Positions 57,601-64,000 of a stretch of 64,000 nt of DNA are shown here, in pieces (the first letter of the stretch is position 1; each line of letters starts with the position of its first letter). Position numbers and translations under genes: made by a program. The DNA comes from Deuterostichococcus epilithicus (taxonomy: Eukaryota; Chlorophyta; Trebouxiophyceae; Prasiolales; Stichococcaceae): NCBI GenBank assembly GCA_033439295.1, contig JAVTLE010000007.1, forward strand, positions 310,001 through 374,000. The letters run 5' to 3'. The notes beneath the pieces are model-generated. The model was not told the DNA's origin and ran no database searches. It worked only from the letters and a program-made list of their open reading frames with translations.

Positions 57601-57838
57601 CCTTTCGCTAGTCTCATAGGACCTGCATTCCCCAGTGGTTTCAGCGTCCGCCCCCAAGTCCTCCACCGACATTTTTTGAACCACGATTCCTTTGGAGATT
57701 CACCCCGCCGCGCCCTCATTCACACGTGGGATGCCGCATTGTGCCGCATTGCCTTGTTCTAGGACTTGGCTTTGGTCTGGACGCCCACTGTAAAAAACAA
57801 ACAAACAAACAAACAAACAAACAAACAAACAAACAAAT
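57601..57838 (+). mobile_element. CAAA-tailed element, 5'-truncated copy with long tail
   Basis: Only the last 190 bp of the body are present, joined directly to the LINE hexamer tail, followed by TGTAAAAAA and ten or so CAAA units. This is the longest CAAA tail here and probably the youngest insertion of this element. Confidence 0.75.
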
Positions 57839-58350
57839 AGAGACACTGGTTGGGCGCCGCTTTTGCGCTCAGCCACTTGACCATTCTGCGCCACCTGCTT
57901 TCCCACGAATGAGAGCTATAGCCCCCGGGCACCAATCAGTGGCACGGGATAGCTCTAGGGAAAGCACCTGGGGGTTTTGGCGGTTTACCCCAGACTGTGG
58001 TTTCGTAACAATGTTGATGGCCTGCCTTTTTGTTTATAGGACAAAATTTCTTTCAGGCGGGGAAGGTGTGTAGTAGAACAGCCTCCCTTGGGCCTTTTTT
58101 CCCAGATTCGCTTGCGTCGGATCTTCCTAAGATCTGACACATGTTGTCTATACGAACGGTCAATAGCTGTACACTTCCTTTACCTTGACATCAGCGTTCT
58201 TACAGTATTGGTGTAAAGTTGTGCATTGTATGCTGACCTGCTCCAAACTGTACGGGACTTCGCGCTTTCACACTGAGCAGCTCCGTAAATCCTTCGAGCA
58301 TCCAAAAGTACAGCGAAGTCGAGACTCTTAGCATACAAAACACCCGTTCT
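57839..58350. other. Unassigned
   Basis: No gene is recognised. On the minus strand, GGTGGCGCAGAATGG near 57895-57880 loosely resembles a Pol III A box, but no B box follows. Confidence 0.3.
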
Positions 58351-58352
58351 AC

Positions 58353-58460
58353 TATAAGAGGGCTGGGGCTCCAGCTCTCAGTGAGGCCTATCATCATCAT
58401 GCTTTCGAACAGATGGCGCTTTGCTTACAGGACTTTTGGGGTCGGCATCGGAGTAGCTGG
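58353..58460 (+). mobile_element. Diverged LINE 3' UTR fragment
   Basis: Matches GAGCTCTCAATGAGGCCTAT through GGACTTTTGGGGTCGGCAT of the LINE 3' UTR with several changes. It is ended by the foldback palindrome. Confidence 0.65.
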
Positions 58461-58464
58461 CTGC

Positions 58465-58538
58465 TGAAAGAGGGCTTAACGAGCCGGACAGCACCCTATG
58501 CGCATAGGGTGCTGTCCGGCTCGTTAAGCCCTCTTTCA
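58465..58538. mobile_element. Perfect 74-bp palindrome (foldback MITE without loop)
   Basis: Each 37-bp half begins TGAAAGAGGGCTTAACGAGC and meets the other at ATGC/GCAT with no spacer. The half matches the terminal inverted repeat of the element at 58721-58957. Confidence 0.9.
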
Positions 58539-58540
58539 AC

Positions 58541-58722
58541 AAAACATGTAGACTGGGGTCTTCAAGTGGTGTAGCCACCGTTCATCTCCCAGTTACCGTT
58601 CCCAGTCGGCTAGCAGAGGCCCCCATTAGCTTGCCAGGCCAACTCGTGCCCCATCACATGCCTGCCCTTTTGTCAGTTGCCCCTTCTGGGAGTCGAACCT
58701 GAGTCCCCAGTCTACATGTTTT
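58541..58722. mobile_element. Element with 18-bp inverted ends and a Pol III B box
   Basis: AAAACATGTAGACTGGGG at 58541-58558 is repeated exactly inverted at 58705-58722. On the minus strand just inside the right end is GGTTCGACTCC, an exact match to the B-box consensus GGTTCGANTCC. The inverted ends run on into the flanking foldback elements, so three inverted-repeat units are chained. Confidence 0.6.
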
Positions 58723-58957
58723 GTTGAAAGAGGGCTTAATGAGCCGGGCAGCACCCTATGCGCCCACGCAGGGGGTCTCTCTGTCAACACTGGCGATGTC
58801 ATTTTCTGTGTCCCTCAGCTTGTCGCTTGCTGTTGCGCATCTCGACCGCCTTTGGGCCTATGCTATAGCCAGCCACTTGACTGCACAGTATGACTGGACT
58901 TGGACTTGGTTAGGGCGCGTAGGATGCTGTCCGGCTCATTAAGCCCTCTTTCAACAA
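58721..58957. mobile_element. Foldback MITE carrying a LINE tail fragment
   Basis: Ends TTGTTGAAAGAGGGCTTAAT and onward form about 41-bp inverted repeats with three mismatches. The interior (about 58815-58912) is LINE tail sequence, including CTTGACTGCACAGTATG and a GGACTT hexamer run in the opposite sense. No transposase is present. Confidence 0.75.
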
Positions 58958-59784
58958 CATCAGCAGCCAGCAACGATTGTGCTACGCATGCACTCGGGTG
59001 CTGAGTGTGTGCATTGAGTTGCAAACGAAATATTGATGTTTGAACTCCACTTGATAAAGCAAGAATGGGCGAGATTGCGACGTGTCAGGCGCTCGTTGAA
59101 AGTTGTAGTGATCTTGGCCTGCGTGACTTTAATCGACTTCCGACGTAGTACATACACCATGGGTACTGGAGCCAGCTGATCAGAAGGCCCGAGGCTCGAA
59201 TGTGGCCCGGCCATCACCGTCCCATTTTCAGCTTAGCACAAAGCAACAAAGAGTTTACCAGGCTGGCCTTGAGGAGGGGGGGCGTCCCACGTTGGTTGAC
59301 GATAAACATCGAAGCTTGATGGTGATCAGATATGCTCATATTGTCGCCGCTGGGAAGCGCTTTGACCGCCTGAGGTCCTGAGCCAATGGAAAGCCGGTGA
59401 TCGATTCCTCCGGAAATCTGGGATAAAATTTTCGACTCTTTGAACGAAGCCCGGGGCAGACTGATGCCCGGGGACCATGCGACGATCTGTATTCACGCTT
59501 GGCTTGCCTCCAGTTTCCAAAAAACCCAGCTCGTTCCACACTGTGCGCTGATTTCAATGCCGTCGTTCACATTTGGTGAAGTGCATCCTCTGCGGAAAGG
59601 ACGTGGTCATTGGTGTCGCAGTATTCACGCACGGTTGCACTTCCCTTTCAGCTCCCTGACTTGACACATTTTGTGTGTCCGACTGTGAAACGCTTATTGT
59701 GAAACACTAAGCAAAGGAGCAGTCGCTGACCATCGGAGCTTCATTGCTTGGCTTGTAGACTGGTTTGCGTGTCAGGCGGAGAAC
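58958..59784. other. Intergenic, probable promoter region of the monooxygenase gene
   Basis: Mixed composition with no recognised gene or repeat. It ends at the upstream ATGATG of the FAD monooxygenase. Confidence 0.35.
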
Positions 59785-62481
59785 ATGATGTACGCCCAGT
59801 CTGATAGCTCTCGTGCAGCGTCGTTCATCTCGTCGCATTTCGGAAGGAGCGACGTCAGAAACTGCCGTTCTCCGCTGTCAGCTCGACTACATACTTTCCG
59901 TAGAACGGCCTTGTTCATTCCGCCAGACTGTGCCAGAGCGGCTCGCAATGTTATTGGAGTTTGCATCGCACCCACTGAAGCCTCGTCCCGGAACAGATTG
60001 GAGATGGGTGCCGTGGACAACTCTCGGAGAATATCAAGCAATTCAAATGTGATTGGACGGACCATCATAATTGGTGCTGGCATGGCCGGACTTTCGGCTG
60101 CTCATGTCACGAGCAGATACAGCCGAGAAGTGATTGTGCTTGAAAGGGACGTTGTTGATTTCAAAGTCGTTTCCAGATCCGACGGAGAGACCGCTAGTTT
60201 GCCCGAGGTGAGGCTTTACATTGATGACACCAATTGACTCCATGGTTGTGCGAAACTTTTCTGATATGCTGTCTTTGCCGGTTTTTCTGACTTTGCAGTT
60301 TCCAGGCCACCACGCTGAAAAATCCAAACGACCGGGTGTCGCACAATATCTGCAAATACACATCCTAGCGAAACGGGGTTTGAATTTACTCAACAAGATG
60401 CTGCCTGGCTTCGAAGAAGCACTTGTAGCAGCAGGCGCATTACGCGCCAACTGGATTATCGACAACCGAGCGGTACGAGCAATTGGTACTTCACGATTAT
60501 TTGAATCATAGTACAAGAAACATACGTTGACCGCTGCCATGTGTAATTGCAGTATGAATACGGAAAGTTTTACCCAAGAGGTGATTTATCTGGAATCGAG
60601 GAGGCCAATGGGTTAAGCGCTTCGCGGGATCTGATTGAAAGGCAAACACGAGAATGGGTTATGGACAGGAATCCAAACATTGAAATGAGATTAGGTGCAA
60701 AGGTCACAGATGTGATTCTTGAAAAGTCTACAAATACCGTCACAGGTAAGACTATGGAGGAACACACTGAGGACGGGATAGAGCCTCCGTCATGATGGTG
60801 TACACAATGCTGTTGACAAGTTGAAAATGGTCCGACATGTCACGTAGAAGGGTATCAATTCACTTGTTTCGACAGTGAACATTGGTGATTGTTGGCGCAG
60901 GGCTGAAAACTTCCAATGGCGAGACTATGCAAGCTGATCTGATTGTTGACACGTCAGGACGACATTCCCAGATATCTTCGTTCTTGAAACGACAAGGCGT
61001 TGATCCTCCTCCACAAACTGAGATCAAGTCTAAGTTGGCGTACGGCACACGCCTGTACAAGATTCCTCCCGACCTCGAATGGGACAAGGTACGTTGTCAA
61101 CTGCTGGCAACAAGCAGTAAGAAGCTTCTATGAATCCAAGATAGGACTTCTTTTGGTACTGAAGGATTATATCTTTGAAGATATATCCTTGACATCACGA
61201 TCTGACAAACACTGGAGGGACAAACATCATTGACTGTTACACATTGCTGAGGACCTCCCGGGGTCTTCACCGGTCCCTCAGTCTGCCAATGTCCGCATTA
61301 GCATGTGGGAGGGTGCTTTATAAAAAAGAGGTGCCCGATTCTTAAACGTCACCTACCGTGCAGGTTGCAGGATGCAAAGTAATGGTTTGTGTGACGCAGC
61401 CGCCGCTGCGTCGCACAGCTTTTGTCTTTGAGATTGAAGGGGGTTTCTTACAAGTGAACCTGTCTTCTGAGGGCGACAAAATGATTCCCACCGACGATGA
61501 AGGTTGGCTGGACTTCATCAAATCACTGCCCGATCCTGAGATATTCAAGTCCATTTCGCCACTCGCTCCAGTTGGGAAGGTGCAAGGGTACAAGCGCCTC
61601 TCAAACGTTTGGAAGCATTACGAACGTGTAAGTCTGGCAACCATCATCGCAAAATTACGAAAGTTGATCATCTACATGAGTTTATGTGGTTATCACGTAC
61701 AAACTCAAACGAGGTGTTGCTGTGCACGCAGACAACCATGCCGGATGGCATCATTTTTATGGGTGACAGCGTAGCTTCTGTCAACCCAAAATATGGGCAA
61801 GGCATGACTATTGCTCTCTCGGAGGCTGAGGTACTGGACCAATGCCTCGAACATATTGTGAAGTCAGGCGCTGGATCGCTGGAAGGACTGTCCCAGGTGC
61901 GACAAAAGGTTGGTTGATCGCATTTCTGGACTTACATACCGATTACGGGGAGACATCGAACAGGCATCGGGACTGACACCGGCACAGACACCACGCATAC
62001 AACATTGCTCGATCTGTCACAGGTGTTTCAAAATAGAATTCCTACAGTCCTTACCAAGCCTTGGGCGCATTCCACTGCGGACGACAAGATTCGGTAAGTT
62101 GTTTGCAGAAGTGCAGCTGTATCCTTTCACATCGTGTGTAGGTTTCTTAAGGATTTTGGCATCAGAGACAGCGTATCGGCCAAGGCAATGTTCCATAAAA
62201 TTTTCCAACCTTACATTAGACATTGCAAGTGTCACCGACGTAGGCATGGTGTCGAATTGGGAGTGCACAATCTAAAGGATATTTGGAATGCTCGGATGGT
62301 TGAGTATCTCAAAAAAACTGCACTGGTGCACCCTGAGCTACATCTGGATCTCTTCAGAGAACTGCATCTCATTCCTGAGACGGGAAACTCTCATGTCAAA
62401 AGAATCAAAAAGTTCATGTCCGTCGCTCCTGCGTTCGGTCAGGTGGTGGTGACTGACATAGCGTCGTACCGCCCAGTCTAG
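59785..62481 (+). CDS. FAD-dependent monooxygenase / epoxidase-like oxidoreductase, 8 exons
   Basis: Family role: flavin-dependent oxidation of an unknown small molecule with NAD(P)H. Exons in continuous phase: 59785-60207, 60299-60472, 60553-60745, 60901-61088, 61364-61627, 61681-61896, 62023-62093 and 62142-62481 (622 aa; 549 aa if the start is the ATG at 60004). Motifs in order: dinucleotide-binding IIIGAGMAGLSAAHV then IVLERD; RPGVAQYLQIHILAKRGLNL; ADLIVDTSGRHS (the DG-type block); and IIFMGDSVASVNPKYGQG, the second FAD-binding GD motif, then MTIALSEAEVL. The closest remembered relatives are bacterial-type FAD epoxidases/hydroxylases with PGVPQxxHxHxLLARG. The extra N-terminal 73 residues are rich in Ser, Ala and Arg, as in chloroplast transit peptides. 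Codons are AT-richer than in the housekeeping genes at 1-10 kb. Confidence 0.85.
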
Positions 62482-62781
62482 TGCCTCAAAACTACGTTAT
62501 GGATAGGAGCCACTAGCGTAAAGCGAAAAGCTGAAACCATATTCGAGCAAACAGCAAGCACTCAGGCAACTTATCTCATGCGTGTTGATATTCTGTGATA
62601 TTGCGGTCTGTTGCACCTTTACTTTGGATCCGTCCAACGAGCAATTCAATTTTGTCTTCAAGTGAATGAAGGCTACTTAGGAATACTACACGGCGTGGAA
62701 GCACACTCCAAAGAACGCTGTTAGCCGGTTGCATCGTCCGATGAATAGCCAAACAACTTTCAGGAGATATGTCAAGGCCAA
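62482..62781. other. Convergent 3' region
   Basis: Lies between the end of the monooxygenase gene and the probable end of a minus-strand gene. It should contain both 3' UTRs; no motif was singled out. Confidence 0.35.
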
Positions 62782-62940
62782 TCAAAAAGTCTCTAGAAAT
62801 GCTGCATCGTTGTCGCCAACGACGGAGACTGATGCTAGCATGATAACATCTGTTATCAACAGAGCAACTGCAGCAAACAACATGGCCGCATGTAGGTGGT
62901 CAAGTCTGCCGGTTTCATCTTGCACAGCCCGCTGGACTGG
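62782..62940 (-). CDS. Probable last exon of an unrecognised membrane protein gene
   Basis: Read on the minus strand, a CGTTAG acceptor is followed by 53 in-phase codons including the stop. They encode VQDETGRLDHLHAAMLFAAV, running into a hydrophobic span (ALLITDVIMLASVSVV), and end in AAFLETF. One transmembrane helix is likely. Upstream exons could not be placed, and the family is unknown. Confidence 0.35.
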   Translation of the reverse strand, partial: PVQRAVQDETGRLDHLHAAMLFAAVALLITDVIMLASVSVVGDNDAAFLETF

Positions 62941-64000
62941 CTAACGATCGCTGATCCTCAGTATGTGTGTGCACAACGATTAAACTTTATCAGGTGGTAT
63001 AGAGGTGTGACCGACACTTCTGGCGTGGTTTCGGTGGCTTGCCATCAACTACTGTCCTCGCAACAACGGAGATAGAGCGTCCCCAAAGCACGACGAACCG
63101 CCAAGACCCCTTCTTTCTTCCCTTTTCAACCCTATGTTTTTCCTTGGTTAGAGTTTTGAAATCCATTCACGTCCTCCGGCCCTCTTCAGCAGCCACGCAG
63201 GCCCACTTCGTCTTCTTCCCCATGTTTTCGTTGCCGCCGAGAAATATTCTTATTGATAAGTCCTCCAGTCCTCCTCCACCGCCAGGCCTCACTTCTTCTT
63301 CTTCCCATTCTTAGGGTGTTGCCGCCTGCAGAAGCATTGGCGCCTGCTGCAGGTGCTATATCAGCTGCTGAGGGCAAATGCCGCAGGCTGTCGCGGGCAC
63401 ACTGCCAGCTGCTGCGGCTGTGCTGATTACTTCGCCATGCATGGTGTATGTGTGGCTGGGGGCGGCGGCTGCATCACTACTACGCTGCATCATCTGCGGG
63501 AAGCGGCGGCTGGCTCCTCCACAACAGAGCCGAGGCCAAGTTGAAACCTGATTTGCTCTGTGCCAGCACCGACTTTCGTCAGCGTCCCGCACTACCTGGA
63601 CTGCCACGCCCTGAGCAATTTAATAACCTGCTAGCGACTGGCAAATTTCAGTAGGTGTAGGTATTGCACCTCAAGGATGCGAGACCACTCAACACGGCAG
63701 CAGGAAAAGCGCAAGTGGAAGCGACTATCAGCAGGCAGCCGGTTTAAAACAGAATAACTAGCGATCGATAGACCCCAGTCGACTGGACATTGCGACTGAG
63801 AGACTCTTTCGCAGATCCTCCCTATTCCTTCGATTATAAATCAACTCTTGGTTTTTAAATGCCCCTTGTCAGGTCCTGTTGTGCAGTCGGACATCGCCGA
63901 ACTTAGGCGTCCCAATAAATACGTGATTAGGTATGCCTAATACGTGAAATCATATGATGAATGTCCTTAATAGAATGCCAAAGTGGACCTGCCTGAAACC
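62941..64000. other. No supported gene (right edge)
   Basis: Pyrimidine-rich sequence around 63100-63310 and short frames on both strands, without motifs. Upstream exons of the minus-strand gene ending at 62782 may lie here. Confidence 0.3.

Noticed and set aside
57840-57906. tRNA-like sequence on the minus strand
   Set aside because: An A-box-like word is present, but there is no B box, anticodon arm or acceptor pairing.
62576-62785. 69-codon minus-strand frame
   Set aside because: It overlaps the stop of the better-supported membrane exon in another frame and has no motif; it is probably 3' UTR.

Overview
The window reads as nuclear DNA of a green alga (Chlorophyta). The genes are intron-rich with GT-AG junctions (plus two GC-AG introns), housekeeping exons are GC-rich, a plant-type telomere word occurs in an intron, and the PP2A B'' protein follows the plant/algal pattern. 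The genus cannot be named from sequence alone. Exon models below were built by hand by matching splice sites, codon phase and family motifs.

Layout. (1) 1.2-9.9 kb is a compact GC-rich housekeeping block: a TruA/PUS1-type tRNA pseudouridine synthase (minus), a divergently transcribed PP2A B'' EF-hand regulatory subunit (plus), and a two-RRM U1A/U2B''-type snRNP protein (plus). (2) 10-15.4 kb is gene-poor and carries short elements saturated with one word in both orientations (GTGGAA in two inverted copies, CGTCTC in one), plus a foldback hairpin. (3) 16.2-23.7 kb is AT-richer and holds a divergent pair: an unrecognised 316-aa protein (minus) and a long NLR-like STAND NTPase (plus) with a helical N-terminus, an NB-ARC-like domain whose Walker A Lys/Thr are missing, a winged helix and kinesin-light-chain-like TPRs. 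(4) 24.2-57.8 kb is a retroelement nest: many rearranged copies of one LINE (ORF1 with a predicted coiled coil and RRM-like fold, APE endonuclease, RT, C-terminal zinc knuckle, AAGTCC-hexamer tail), a related element with a CAAA tail, a SINE-like repeat with a B box, and a seven-unit satellite of 579-585 bp built from LINE 3' ends. (5) Most of this nest lies in a giant inverted repeat: arms of about 9.75 kb (35053-44800 and 47301-57049) around a 2.5-kb spacer. (6) 58.4-59 kb holds nested foldback elements with a perfect 74-bp palindrome. (7) 59.8-62.5 kb is an eight-exon FAD-dependent monooxygenase with a plastid-transit-like leader, followed by the probable last exon of a minus-strand gene.

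The housekeeping genes are mutually independent. The most unusual material is the palindrome with its self-nesting LINE tails and derived satellite, the NLR-like protein with a degenerate P-loop beside a divergent partner, and the word-saturated short elements.
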